Of a stretch of DNA of 64,000 nucleotides, positions 26,659-35,933 are shown in pieces. The notes below the pieces were generated by a model. That model had not been told where the DNA came from. It was given only the letters and a program-made list of their open reading frames with translations, and ran no database searches. The DNA is from Gammaproteobacteria bacterium (GTDB lineage: Bacteria > Pseudomonadota > Gammaproteobacteria > Tenderiales > Tenderiaceae). The position numbers were made by a program, and so were the translations under genes. The stretch spans positions 1-64,000 of the forward strand of contig JACQEP010000020.1 of assembly GCA_016200485.1 (NCBI GenBank). Reading direction: 5' to 3'. Position 1 is the stretch's first letter; every line of letters begins with the position of its first letter.

Positions 26659-26696
26659 CGCGAGCGATGCGGTTCACTGCGTTCACCGCATCCTAC
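26659..26696 (-). repeat. REP, class B, inverted copy
   Basis: CGCGAGCGATGCGGTTCACT then GCGTTCACCGCATCCTAC: the reverse of the copies at 26030 and 26074. It closes the RAYT unit directly after the stop codon. Confidence 0.85.
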
Positions 26697-26726
26697 ATTA
26701 GGCGTTGTACAGGGAATGAATGGGGG

Positions 26727-27065
26727 ATGAACATGAACATTCAATACGCATCTGCAAGAGGTCTACTTAGTCAAGTAGTTAAAGAATTGGCTGTAGCGCC
26801 CGGACCGGTAAATGAGAGGTTACTCCGCGTGTGGAGAATTATTCAGCCACTAACGCCTGTAGAATTACCGCAGGAACTTCGTAATGACTGGCAAAGTATT
26901 AAAGATGAAATAACAAAATATCCCACTTTAATTGATCCATATGGAAATGTAATACGCAGCTCCATTGAGCAAACCCTGTGCAAAATAAGACGAAAAACTG
27001 CTTCGAAGATCGCTGAAAAAATATATAGTTTATACTGGAATCTAGAGAATAACGAGTACGATTGA
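26727..27065 (+). CDS. Hypothetical protein between two REPs
   Basis: 112 residues from the ATG at 26727 (MNMNIQYASARGLLSQVVKEL); a purine-rich GGGGGA precedes it. It is mostly helical and rich in basic residues near the end (CKIRRKTASKIAEKIYSLYWNLENNEYD). I do not recognise a family. Its base composition is AT-rich compared with the flanking genes. It sits between the inverted REP at 26659 and the direct REP at 27074, so it may have come in as cargo. It could also be a spurious frame, but the length, start and composition favour a real gene. Confidence 0.5.
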   Translation: MNMNIQYASARGLLSQVVKELAVAPGPVNERLLRVWRIIQPLTPVELPQELRNDWQSIKDEITKYPTLIDPYGNVIRSSIEQTLCKIRRKTASKIAEKIYSLYWNLENNEYD

Positions 27066-27073
27066 TGTTCGAA

Positions 27074-27109
27074 GTAGGATGTGGTGAGGTACGAACCGCA
27101 TCGTTCGCG
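27074..27109 (+). repeat. REP, class B, direct copy 3
   Basis: GTAGGATGTGGTGAGG..GAACCGCATC with the tail GTTCGCG, 35 of 36 bases identical to 26030-26065. It ends 3 bases from the stop of the radical-SAM gene on the other strand, so it could act as its 3'-end hairpin. Confidence 0.85.
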
Positions 27110-27112
27110 CAA

Positions 27113-28615
27113 TTATTGATGCCGACGCTGTCGCCGATTGGCGCCTGTTGAGTGATTAATTTCCTTGGTACTCGTCTCAACCCCAAACTCAGGTCGTCCT
27201 TTCTGGCCAGATTGTGCGTAGTCTTGTAATAACACTTCCCGAGCGCGCTCTGCATCATGTCCAAAAATGTCTGTTAAGGCGAGATAAAGCAAATCAAACA
27301 ATCGCTTGAGAGCGATCTTGTGTGTTTGTTGGAGCCGGGCGTAGAGCCAGTCGCTTAAGGTCAGAAATTGCTCGAATGGTTTATCTCCAAGAATTAACGA
27401 TCGCGTGTGACTAAAGTGGCCGGAGTTAACGATCAAGTCCCAAAAGCGGGCAAAACGATTGAGCCGCAGCATGGTGCTGAAGTCGATGTCACGGGTGCTG
27501 AGGATGTTGTAGGGTGGTGCCGGGTTAAAACGTAGCGCGAATTCGTTTTCATGGCGCCATAGAGGCATGCCGCGCAGGCGTTTTAAAATGCCGACCTGGA
27601 TTTCATGTGGGTCGAGGGCGATGAGTTCGTTAAAGCCAGCGGCTAAACTTTCCAGTGTCTCGCCGGGTAACCCGATAATCAAATCCGTGTGCAAATGCGC
27701 GTGTGACTGCTGCCGCAGCCATATTAGGTTGTCGCAGCTTTTGGCGTTGTCCTGCTTGCGGCTGATGAGTTTTTGCACTTCCGGGTTGAAGGATTGGATG
27801 CCGATTTCGAATTGCAGGCTACCGTTCGGGAAACGGGCGATAAGTGTTTTAAGGCGATCCGGCAGGTGATCGGGAATCAATTCAAAATGCAAAAATAATT
27901 TTTCGTCGAGGCGCTCAAGAAAAAATTCCAAAATCTTTGCGCTGTGGTCGATTTTCAGGTTGAAGGTGCGATCGACGAATTTAAAATGGCGGGCGCCGCG
28001 TTGGTAGAGCTTATCCATTTCACCGAGGAAGGCATCAAGATCGAAGGCCCATGCGGTCTTGTCGAGCGCCGAGAGGCAAAATTCACACTTGAACGGGCAG
28101 CCTCGTGAGGCTTCGACATAAAGTATGCGATGAGCGATATCCTCGTCAGTATAAAAATCATAGGGCAATGCAATCTCTGATAGTGGCACGACATCGGCAT
28201 GCATGATTTTTTCGCTGGGCCGTTCGCCGTTGAGCAGTTTCTGGCAAAGTTGGGCGAAACGCTGGTCGGCCATACCTGTGATGAGATAGTCGCTGAGCCG
28301 CACGACGTGTTGTTCATCCCACTCATGACTGACTTCGGGGCCGCCAATAACAATAATGATCTCCGGTGCGACTTGTTTGAGTAGGGCAATAACTTTGGTG
28401 ATCTGCTCGACATTCCAGATGTAAACACCAAAGCCGATGATCATCGGTTGATGGCTGAGCAGCGATTCGACGATCTCTAGGGGCTGGCCTTCAATCGTAT
28501 ATTCGATTAGCTTGGCACGATGGCGTAGTTCACCAAGGTTTACAAGGAGATAACGCAGACCGAGTGACGAGTGGATGTAACGCGCGTTGAGCGTGGTAAG
28601 CAGGATATCAGCCAT
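27113..28615 (-). CDS. B12-binding radical-SAM protein with DUF4080
   Basis: 500 residues. The N-terminal cobalamin-binding-like Rossmann domain (about 1-135, with IIGFGVYIWN and IVIGGPEVSHEWDE) lacks an obvious DxHxxG. The radical-SAM domain has the cluster motif C-P-F-K-C-E-F-C in SRGCPFKCEFCLSALDK (about 177-193), and a C-terminal DUF4080 domain follows. Family members bind a 4Fe-4S cluster and S-adenosylmethionine in the cytoplasm; the reaction of this subgroup is not known. It lies 3 bases after tcdA and belongs to the tatD-tcdA transcript. Confidence 0.85.
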   Translation of the reverse strand: MADILLTTLNARYIHSSLGLRYLLVNLGELRHRAKLIEYTIEGQPLEIVESLLSHQPMIIGFGVYIWNVEQITKVIALLKQVAPEIIIVIGGPEVSHEWDEQHVVRLSDYLITGMADQRFAQLCQKLLNGERPSEKIMHADVVPLSEIALPYDFYTDEDIAHRILYVEASRGCPFKCEFCLSALDKTAWAFDLDAFLGEMDKLYQRGARHFKFVDRTFNLKIDHSAKILEFFLERLDEKLFLHFELIPDHLPDRLKTLIARFPNGSLQFEIGIQSFNPEVQKLISRKQDNAKSCDNLIWLRQQSHAHLHTDLIIGLPGETLESLAAGFNELIALDPHEIQVGILKRLRGMPLWRHENEFALRFNPAPPYNILSTRDIDFSTMLRLNRFARFWDLIVNSGHFSHTRSLILGDKPFEQFLTLSDWLYARLQQTHKIALKRLFDLLYLALTDIFGHDAERAREVLLQDYAQSGQKGRPEFGVETSTKEINHSTGANRRQRRHQ

Positions 28616-28618
28616 GGA

Positions 28619-29413
28619 TTATTTGGCGGCGAGGCGCTTGTGTAATGTTTTATTGATGGCGCGTGATGCGGCAACAAAACCAAAGTTGGCAGTGACAAAG
28701 GTCGCAGAGCCGTAACCAAAGCGGCAATCGAGCGAGACACCATGGATGCCGGGTTTTTGCTGACTGACGGTGCCATCGGGTTTGGGATAAACCTGTTGCT
28801 GACTGGAAAAGACACATTCGACGCCGAAGCTGCGGTCACGACTAAAGCCGTAATCCTTGCGCAAGGTGGAACGTACCTTGGCGGCGAGCGGGTCGTTGTA
28901 GGTTTTGCTGAGATCAGCCACCTGAATCATGGTCGGATCATTGAGGCCACCCGCGCCACCGGTAGTGACGATCGGAATCTTGTTGCGGCGGCAATGATTG
29001 ATCATCGCGGCTTTGAATTTGATGCTGTCGATGGCATCGATGACATAATCATAGCCGCGTTCCTTGGCTAAATAATCGGGCAGGTTGGGTAAGGTCACAA
29101 AATCATCAATGCCATGGCAGATAGCAGCGGGATTGATGTCATGCACACGCTCAACCATGGCCTGAAATTTCTTTTTACCCAGATTGCTGGTAACGGTATG
29201 CAGCTGCCGATTGGTATTGCCGGGGCGGATGACGTCGAAGTCGATCAGGGTCAACGTGCCAACGCCGGTGCGGGCCAAGGCCTCAACGACCCATGAGCCA
29301 ACGCCACCGAGGCCAACGACGCAGATATGCAGATTGCGGATGATCGCGGTGGGCTCGGTGCCGTAGAGGCGCTGAATGCCGCTGAAGCGTTCGTCGAAGT
29401 CGCAGCTGGACAT
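28619..29413 (-). CDS. tcdA: tRNA threonylcarbamoyladenosine dehydratase
   Basis: 264 residues, E1/ThiF-like ATPase fold. The nucleotide-binding GLGGVGSWVVEALARTG (about 34-50), the LIDFDVIRPGNTNRQ segment and the adenylation-site residues R and D are in place, as is YVIDAIDSIKFKAAM. It makes cyclic t6A37 on ANN-decoding tRNAs, with help from CsdA/CsdE sulfur carriers. The C-terminal GIHGVSLDCRFGYGSATFVTANFGF region is typical of TcdA (CsdL/YgdL). It is the middle gene of a three-gene run, 24 bases after tatD. Confidence 0.92.
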   Translation of the reverse strand: MSSCDFDERFSGIQRLYGTEPTAIIRNLHICVVGLGGVGSWVVEALARTGVGTLTLIDFDVIRPGNTNRQLHTVTSNLGKKKFQAMVERVHDINPAAICHGIDDFVTLPNLPDYLAKERGYDYVIDAIDSIKFKAAMINHCRRNKIPIVTTGGAGGLNDPTMIQVADLSKTYNDPLAAKVRSTLRKDYGFSRDRSFGVECVFSSQQQVYPKPDGTVSQQKPGIHGVSLDCRFGYGSATFVTANFGFVAASRAINKTLHKRLAAK

Positions 29414-29437
29414 GTAAGGGCTCGGCTAAAAGCCGCA

Positions 29438-30208
29438 TTATACCTTAGGCAAGCGGAGTACTTGACAGGCATTGCCGGTGGTCTCGCGGGCGATGACCTC
29501 CTGATTTTCCCTGCGCACTGCGGCCAGGGCGGCCAAGCAGTCGGGCAGGTATTCGGGGCTGTTGCGCTCGCCGCGGTGGGCAGCGACTGCCATGTCCGGG
29601 GCGTCAGTCTCGAGGACGATGGATTCCAGTGGCAGGTCACGGGCAAGCTGGCGAATGGTGGTCGAGCGCTCATAGGTGAGGGTGCCGCCGAAGCCGAATT
29701 TAAAACCTAATGCCTGGTATTGATCCGCTTGGGGCAGGCTGCCATTGAAGGCGTGGACGATGCCGCCCGGAACTTTGATGCGGCGCAGGGTGGCGAGTAC
29801 GGTATCGTGAGATTTACGGACATGCAAAATCACCGGTAACTCAAATTCGGCAGCGAGCTTAAGTTGGGCCTCGAACAATTCCTGTTGCCGCTGACGATCC
29901 AGAGTTTGCACAAAATAGTCCAAACCGATCTCGCCGACGGCAACGGGACGCTGTTGAGTTAACAGGCTTTTCAGCGTGGTGATGTGTTCGGGCCGATGGT
30001 CATCCAGGTAGATGGGGTGTAGTCCCAGGGCGGGATATAGGTCCGGCTCACGGCGGCACAGGTCGAGCAAGGATTGCCAGGTAATGGCAGTAACCGCCGG
30101 TACCAACATGCGTGTGACCCCGGCGGCACGACTGCGTTGCAGAACGGCGTCGCGATCCGCGTCAAATTCGGTCACGTCGATGTGGCAATGGCTGTCGAAA
30201 AGTTCCAT
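29438..30208 (-). CDS. TatD-family metal-dependent hydrolase
   Basis: 256 residues, TIM barrel. Metal ligands: DSHCHID (H near residue 6-8), GEIGLDYF, LHVRKSH, HAFNGS and ETDAPDM. The family acts as a 3'-5' exonuclease/DNase (TatD) or D-aminoacyl-tRNA hydrolase in some members. The ATG at 30208 (MELFDSHCHID) is chosen over a TTG six codons upstream because the family starts directly with the DSHCH motif. First gene of the tatD-tcdA-radical-SAM run, divergent from tmcA across 52 bases. Confidence 0.88.
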   Translation of the reverse strand: MELFDSHCHIDVTEFDADRDAVLQRSRAAGVTRMLVPAVTAITWQSLLDLCRREPDLYPALGLHPIYLDDHRPEHITTLKSLLTQQRPVAVGEIGLDYFVQTLDRQRQQELFEAQLKLAAEFELPVILHVRKSHDTVLATLRRIKVPGGIVHAFNGSLPQADQYQALGFKFGFGGTLTYERSTTIRQLARDLPLESIVLETDAPDMAVAAHRGERNSPEYLPDCLAALAAVRRENQEVIARETTGNACQVLRLPKV

Positions 30209-30260
30209 GGCGCGATATGATTCCAATTCAATACTCTCAACATAATACGAATCTCATCGC

Positions 30261-32387
30261 ATGTCCGCAAATGGACACAATCTAGACCAATTTCGAGCCG
30301 CTGTCTGCGTATTACGGCTACAGGCGCAGCAGATGCGTCAGCGGCGGGCGTTGGTCATCTCCGGAGCGGCCGAGTGGTGTCACCAACTCGCACGGGAGAC
30401 ATTGCTTGCGGCACAGTTAGATTCCGATGCGATATGGCTAGGGCATGAAGTTGACGTAGACGGAGTCACTATCATTCCCACTACCAGGGCGAAAAAACTG
30501 CTGGGACGTGAATATTCCGCCTTGGTTTATGACCTGCACGCGGGATTTGATCCTGATGCATTGGGGATCGCAGCAGGGGTGGTAATTGGCGGTGGATTAT
30601 TGGTTCTGCTGGTACCGCCATTGGCAACGTGGCCGGAATTTAAAGATCCGGAATATGTACGAATTCTACCCGCAGGCTATGGGCTAAAAACGATTACTGG
30701 ACGATTCGTACGCCGCATTGCCCATATTCTGCGCGAAGATGATTCTGTTTACCTCGTTGAGCAAGGCCAGCCATTTCCAAGCATCGAGACAAAATTTATT
30801 CATGGAACCTTAGGTCATGATCAAAACCCGATTGCAAATGATCAAGACTTAGCCGTGACGGCTATTTGTGCCATGGTGAAGTCAGATAAGCCCTATCCAC
30901 TGGTGATTATTGCCGATCGAGGGCGAGGAAAGTCGGCAGCATTAGGGATTGCAGCAGCGCAGTTACAGCGGAATAAAAAAATAAAAATAGTCGTTACCGG
31001 ACTAAGACGGGATGCGGTCGGCTCGGTGTTTAAACATGCAGGTGATGAGAAAGACAATATCGAATTCGTTGCTCCCGACGAACTTGCTTCAGGAAACTAC
31101 CCGTTAGATTTATTGCTGGTCGATGAGGCCGCCGCCATTCCGGCACAAATGCTGGAAAGATTATTGATACGTTATCCGAGAATTGTCTTTACATCCACTG
31201 TCCATGGTTATGAGGGTACAGGACGCGGATTCGTTACCCGGTTTTTTTGTTTGTTAGATAAACGCTTTCAGAATTGGAAGCTGCAACGGTTAACAACGCC
31301 GATCCGCTGGGCGATGGGCGATCCGGTTGAACATCTTGTTTTTAAGATGTTATTGCTGGATGCCGAACCAGTGGATGAGGCTCGGGTGAACGCGGTTGCT
31401 TCAAATAAATGTACGGTCATCCCATTGGATCGCGAGCAACTCATTGCAGATGAGGCGCGGTTATCTGAGTTATTTGGTCTATTGGTAGCAGCGCATTATC
31501 GAACTCGCCCTTATGATTTATTGAATCTACTGGATGGCCCGAACGTCTCAGGCATTCTGGCAGCTTATGATGGACATGTAGTGGGTACAGTATTGCTGGC
31601 TGATGAGGGTAATATCGATCCGCAACTGGCCGAGCAGATATATCTTGGTGTTCGCCGGCCGCGCGGTCACTTATTACCACAATCATTGGCGGCACATGGC
31701 GGGCTTCCAGAAGCGGCGACGTTAAGCTATCAGCGCATTATGCGCATTGCTGTTCATCCTGCCTTGCGACGGCGTGGGATGGGGCGGCTGTTGATCGAGG
31801 CTGTCCAGGAAAATTCAAAGATTCGGGGTGCGGATATTGTTGGAGCAAGCTTTGGTGCAACAGCAGAACTGTTGGATTTTTGGCTAAGCTGCGGATTTTA
31901 TGTGGCTCGCATTGGGTTGACGCGCGAACATAGTAGCGGCACCCATTCGCTGATGCTCTTAAAAGGCTTGACTCAGGCAGGCATTGATATGGTCGCCAGA
32001 CTTACCAAAAAAATGGATGCGCAACTCCCATGGCTCCTCATGGGGCCGCTAAAAGACCTGGATCAGGATATTGTTGCGAAGATGGCATCGATAGAGCGTT
32101 GTGCTGTGCTGGATGCGGAAGATAAACGCGATTTGGAGGCATTTTTGGAAGGCCATCGCGGGTTCGAGGTCAGTTATGTTGCACTGGCCAAGTTGGAATA
32201 TTTATTGAAGTCCAATACGCGAATGACTGGGGATGATTCAAGTTTTTTATCCGAGGTCATTCATCATTATGGTCAGTGGAATATATTGGCACAACGGGAA
32301 AGCCTGACTGGAAAGGCAGAGGTCGTTGCTGCCTTGCGCAAGAGTGTCGCCGGACTCATCAAAAAACACAGCGTATTGTTAGGCTAA
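30261..32387 (+). CDS. tmcA: tRNA(Met) cytidine acetyltransferase TmcA
   Basis: 708 residues. The N-terminal domain is followed by an RNA-helicase-like ATPase (Walker A DRGRGKSAALG at about 214-224, Walker B LLVDEAAAIP), a GNAT acetyltransferase domain (MRIAVHPALRRRGMGRLLIEAV near 493) and a C-terminal tRNA-binding tail. It makes N4-acetylcytidine at the wobble base of elongator tRNA-Met, using acetyl-CoA and ATP. The frame opens with ATG at 30261, with no strong ribosome-binding site. The 3' end overlaps the opposite-strand GH15-like gene by four bases. Confidence 0.94.
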   Translation: MSANGHNLDQFRAAVCVLRLQAQQMRQRRALVISGAAEWCHQLARETLLAAQLDSDAIWLGHEVDVDGVTIIPTTRAKKLLGREYSALVYDLHAGFDPDALGIAAGVVIGGGLLVLLVPPLATWPEFKDPEYVRILPAGYGLKTITGRFVRRIAHILREDDSVYLVEQGQPFPSIETKFIHGTLGHDQNPIANDQDLAVTAICAMVKSDKPYPLVIIADRGRGKSAALGIAAAQLQRNKKIKIVVTGLRRDAVGSVFKHAGDEKDNIEFVAPDELASGNYPLDLLLVDEAAAIPAQMLERLLIRYPRIVFTSTVHGYEGTGRGFVTRFFCLLDKRFQNWKLQRLTTPIRWAMGDPVEHLVFKMLLLDAEPVDEARVNAVASNKCTVIPLDREQLIADEARLSELFGLLVAAHYRTRPYDLLNLLDGPNVSGILAAYDGHVVGTVLLADEGNIDPQLAEQIYLGVRRPRGHLLPQSLAAHGGLPEAATLSYQRIMRIAVHPALRRRGMGRLLIEAVQENSKIRGADIVGASFGATAELLDFWLSCGFYVARIGLTREHSSGTHSLMLLKGLTQAGIDMVARLTKKMDAQLPWLLMGPLKDLDQDIVAKMASIERCAVLDAEDKRDLEAFLEGHRGFEVSYVALAKLEYLLKSNTRMTGDDSSFLSEVIHHYGQWNILAQRESLTGKAEVVAALRKSVAGLIKKHSVLLG

Positions 32388-35300
32388 CTCCGAGCGCCGG
32401 CAGCCACGGCATCTGTCACTGCGTCAGTCGATCCACCCGCCTGCAAGAGGTACAACAAGGCCTTAAGTATGGCTTCGGCGACTTCATGCGGGCTCAGATT
32501 ATAAAAGGCATTCCAGGCGTCACTACGGTGGTGGTCATAGGTCCGTTCATGCGACTTGTTCAGAGATAGCCAGGATAACCTCACTGCATGCCCGATCATG
32601 GCGTCAATGACGATATGATCTTTGATGTGGAAAGAAGGATTCTCATCAAAAATTGAATGCAGTGCAGAAAGAGCCTCAATCGTTAAATAACGATATTCCG
32701 GCGCCTGGATTTTGTTGAGTACATGTTCAACATGCAGGGCAAAGTTTTTCTCATTGGCGGTCATTTCAGACTGTAGACTGGAGTCAAGCCGATTCAAGCG
32801 ATCAAAGCGGTCACCGATGACGAGCCCCTGACAATGGCTAAGCAAATCCCAGATATGGGCAAAAAAGCTGTCCGGCACTCTTGATAACACGCCCGAATGT
32901 TCACGCCAGGCGCGCCAATTGGGGTAACCACCATAGTTTTTGGGATCGATGGTTTTAGAGAAAATCACCGGCACAACTTTGGCATCCGCACCCTCTGAAT
33001 GCAGAGATTCGGCGCGGCTCAGGTCTAGGCTGTGATCCTTAAAGGCGGAAAGTACGCTGTGTAATTTCGCTTGGATATCCGAGGGACGGAGTTGTAATAA
33101 AATTTCAAAAGATTCGTCCTGAGGAATATGGTAATCATTTGAAATCTGATTGGTGATCAATGCAATAAGATGTCCAATTCGGAGGGTTAGAATTCCGGAA
33201 AACAGGCTAGGGTTCGCCTTGATTAACGTTCCGAGCAGGACAAGAACCTCTTGGGTGAGCACTTTCTCTCGGTCATCGTTACCTGTCAAATAGTCAATGC
33301 GCCGAAGAATTTCGGAATTGGGCAATGGCACCCGTATCAACGCATCAGGATTATATGAACGGCCGACGGCAACCTGTTTCTGGCGGGCAACCAGCTCAGT
33401 CACAGCATCTTCAAGGCTGGGGTCGGATCTTTTTAGTAATGCTGCCGCTTGGCGAACAACAGACCAAACCTGATTAATTGCGGAATGATAATATAACTCG
33501 TCGATGAGTTCGACGACGGTCATTGATCTTTCTTGACTTTGAATACATGTGACAAATGACAATCCCACGAGCTTAACCAGCCGGCTTAGGATTTTGATCT
33601 GCAAATAGGGATTGTCGGAATACTCAAGACGAGTCACCAGTTCATCATAGCTGGACTCCTGATCAATAATCCGTTCCTGGTAAGTGGGGACAGGACGAGT
33701 CTTGATTTTGTCCCATTTCAGGCAAAATTGCGGGATACGCGAAGCCCTGCGAGGCGGTGTTTTGAAATGATAGTCTCCCAGGTAATCCATCCGCCGTCTG
33801 ACAGTAGACGGCACCAGCTCATTAAGACGCCCCACTTTAACGGGTATGCCATTGCACTCGCCCAGCTGCAGTTCTTCCATCAGATCGATCAACGCCTGTT
33901 GACCTTCTTTATGCATCATCGATTCTGTTATCAAAATAACTAACAACGGCTTGCCGGGCTGAGTCCAATGCAGCTTGTGATATAAAAGCTCATTTTTTAG
34001 CTGTTCAACAAGAAGTTTATTGTCATAATTGATATAAAAATCGCTTTGATTGATAAACTCGGGGATGAAAATAATGGTTTCATCACGCAGTCTGAATACC
34101 TGTGATGTGGTCAGGCTACGTATACGTCGTGGGGGGCGTCCGGTAAGCGAAAGTTTGTCGCATTTTCCTAGATAGAAAAGTGCCTCTGCCAGTTCTGATG
34201 AGGGTCGAATCTGGATGGGACGTACCTGTTCCAGCGTCTGAGAAACAATTCCGTGCTCAATTAACTTGCGCTGGACAGATTCTGTTTCGGAGACTATGGC
34301 CAGTTGCACAGTTAACGATCGCTCGTTCCCAATCTTGTAATGCAGACCCAACGGATCGATGTCATTAATATCTATCAAATTGTCATTGATCATCAGTCCG
34401 AGATAATAGAGGCTTTGCGCCCATACCAGTGGGATGTTTTCGTTAGGTAGTCGTTTCTGGCTATGAGGTTGGTGTCTTTCCTTATCGATATTCTCCGAGG
34501 TCACATAATATAATTCTGGCAGTAAGGCATTGCCGTCACGCAAAACAGTGAGTTCTGATAGCTTATCTATATATTTAGTGGCAGTTTCCGCATCACCAGA
34601 AAATTGTGCGTTCAGCACAAAATAGGTGAAGAACAACGGCCATTCGGATTCAATGTTTGAAAAATGCCGTAGTTCATTGGCTTCATAATGAAGGCGATTG
34701 GTGTCTTCTAGTACGGTTTGATGTCCATCGAGCAGGAAACGCTTACAGCCATATAATCCTTCCAGTTTAGAGATGACATTGTCATTGGTTCGTTTGACCA
34801 GAGCAGTGTCTTCAACTGCAAAACCAGGGAATCCAATAATGCTTAGTATGGCAGCATCACACTCCTTGGAGCCTGATTCACGAGGCAGGAGTGAGGCTAG
34901 CGTACTTCTAGCACGTGCGATTTCATCGGAGACCACATGGACGACGGAGGCAATTCCACCCTCAGTTCCGAACAAATTGAGGCCACGAATTGCCTCTAGG
35001 GCCGATTTTGCCATGCCAACGGAACTGGCATTCAATTCAGTGATGCCATGATTGATCTTGTTGCCGCGCTCCCAGATACCATAGTCGGGAGTACGATAGG
35101 CACGGCCTATATAGTGAACAAGATTTTGAATAAAGGCGACTTCATCCAGTGTAAAGATGATCCGCAATCCCGAGCTGGTCATTTGTGCCAGCATCAGGAG
35201 GTAGAGTGAGGTTGCGTCGAGTTGCAAATGTCCCCAATCATGGTCGTTAACAACGGCATTCCCGGTAACGGTGTCATATTTAGCATGCAGGGCATTCAAT

Positions 35301-35656
35301 GGATTTTGGTCTTGTTTGAATGCCTCAACCTTGTCTGCCTGTTTCATCATCGAGATGAGCAGGCCGCGCATTAATTTGACAACGCTTTGTTCCAGGAGAT
35401 AAGTACGACCTTCCTCTTTCTCGACTTTACGATAAGCCAGCGCAAGTCCCCACGCGGCAAGGATGCTGTATACATTATCTCGAACCCAGGCATGGGTATA
35501 ATCGCCATGAGCGTTGCTGGCAGTACTGGCGGGCAATAATCCGCTAACCGGGTGCTGGCGATTAAGAATGACCGCTTGTACCTGGCCAAAATATTGATCA
35601 AGCAACCGCTCCCGACGATGACGGCTGAGTGGGGCGATATTATTAGTCATTTTCAT
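32384..35656 (-). CDS. GH15 / phosphorylase kinase alpha-beta-like protein
   Basis: 1090 residues, no signal peptide. The N-terminal half is an (alpha/alpha)6 glucoamylase-like domain: SGLLPASTASNAHGDYTHAWVRDN (about 38-60), LNALHAKYDTVTG, DHDWGHLQLDATSLYLLMLA and GIWERGNKINHGITELN near 195. The C-terminal half is helical with no clear domain. The architecture matches bacterial homologues of the regulatory subunits of phosphorylase kinase, which keep the GH15 fold. Whether it hydrolyses glycan is unknown; no glycogen gene is nearby. It stands alone and converges with tmcA. Confidence 0.82.
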   Translation of the reverse strand: MKMTNNIAPLSRHRRERLLDQYFGQVQAVILNRQHPVSGLLPASTASNAHGDYTHAWVRDNVYSILAAWGLALAYRKVEKEEGRTYLLEQSVVKLMRGLLISMMKQADKVEAFKQDQNPLNALHAKYDTVTGNAVVNDHDWGHLQLDATSLYLLMLAQMTSSGLRIIFTLDEVAFIQNLVHYIGRAYRTPDYGIWERGNKINHGITELNASSVGMAKSALEAIRGLNLFGTEGGIASVVHVVSDEIARARSTLASLLPRESGSKECDAAILSIIGFPGFAVEDTALVKRTNDNVISKLEGLYGCKRFLLDGHQTVLEDTNRLHYEANELRHFSNIESEWPLFFTYFVLNAQFSGDAETATKYIDKLSELTVLRDGNALLPELYYVTSENIDKERHQPHSQKRLPNENIPLVWAQSLYYLGLMINDNLIDINDIDPLGLHYKIGNERSLTVQLAIVSETESVQRKLIEHGIVSQTLEQVRPIQIRPSSELAEALFYLGKCDKLSLTGRPPRRIRSLTTSQVFRLRDETIIFIPEFINQSDFYINYDNKLLVEQLKNELLYHKLHWTQPGKPLLVILITESMMHKEGQQALIDLMEELQLGECNGIPVKVGRLNELVPSTVRRRMDYLGDYHFKTPPRRASRIPQFCLKWDKIKTRPVPTYQERIIDQESSYDELVTRLEYSDNPYLQIKILSRLVKLVGLSFVTCIQSQERSMTVVELIDELYYHSAINQVWSVVRQAAALLKRSDPSLEDAVTELVARQKQVAVGRSYNPDALIRVPLPNSEILRRIDYLTGNDDREKVLTQEVLVLLGTLIKANPSLFSGILTLRIGHLIALITNQISNDYHIPQDESFEILLQLRPSDIQAKLHSVLSAFKDHSLDLSRAESLHSEGADAKVVPVIFSKTIDPKNYGGYPNWRAWREHSGVLSRVPDSFFAHIWDLLSHCQGLVIGDRFDRLNRLDSSLQSEMTANEKNFALHVEHVLNKIQAPEYRYLTIEALSALHSIFDENPSFHIKDHIVIDAMIGHAVRLSWLSLNKSHERTYDHHRSDAWNAFYNLSPHEVAEAILKALLYLLQAGGSTDAVTDAVAAGARS

Positions 35657-35791
35657 CTAGAGTGGGTGCCAAGCCTATATTCGAATTCACTGATCAAAGT
35701 GTACCTTGAAATTCGTCCATTTACCCACCTTGGCAACTGGTGGGTCTCTTGTCTATGGATGGATTCAATTTGCATTTGGAGGTCATGATTA

Positions 35792-35819
35792 ACCAATTGA
35801 TATATAATGAGAAATTGGT
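35792..35819. promoter_or_regulatory. Short inverted repeat around TATAAT
   Basis: ACCAATT (35792-35798) and AATTGGT (35813-35819) enclose a TATATAATG. Position between the GH15-like gene (-) and yajQ (+) suggests a promoter with an operator; which gene it serves is unclear. Confidence 0.3.
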
Positions 35820-35827
35820 AGTGGATA

Positions 35828-35869
35828 AACCGCCTAATAACATTATTATAGTAATGTTATTAGGCGGTT
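35828..35869. promoter_or_regulatory. Perfect 18-bp hairpin with adjoining promoter, upstream of yajQ
   Basis: Arms 35828-35845 and 35852-35869 (AACCGCCTAATAACATTA and its complement) are perfectly paired around TTATAG. There is no T tract, so it is a poor terminator. The right arm ends in a TTGACT (35868-35873) that, with TATGGC at 35892-35897, makes a possible promoter for yajQ. A protein operator or cruciform is as likely as an RNA hairpin. Confidence 0.5.
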
Positions 35870-35933
35870 GACTTAATTGGGGTGAGATGGCTATGGCATG
35901 ATAGAATTCAGGCCGGATAAGGGGGGATAGGGA

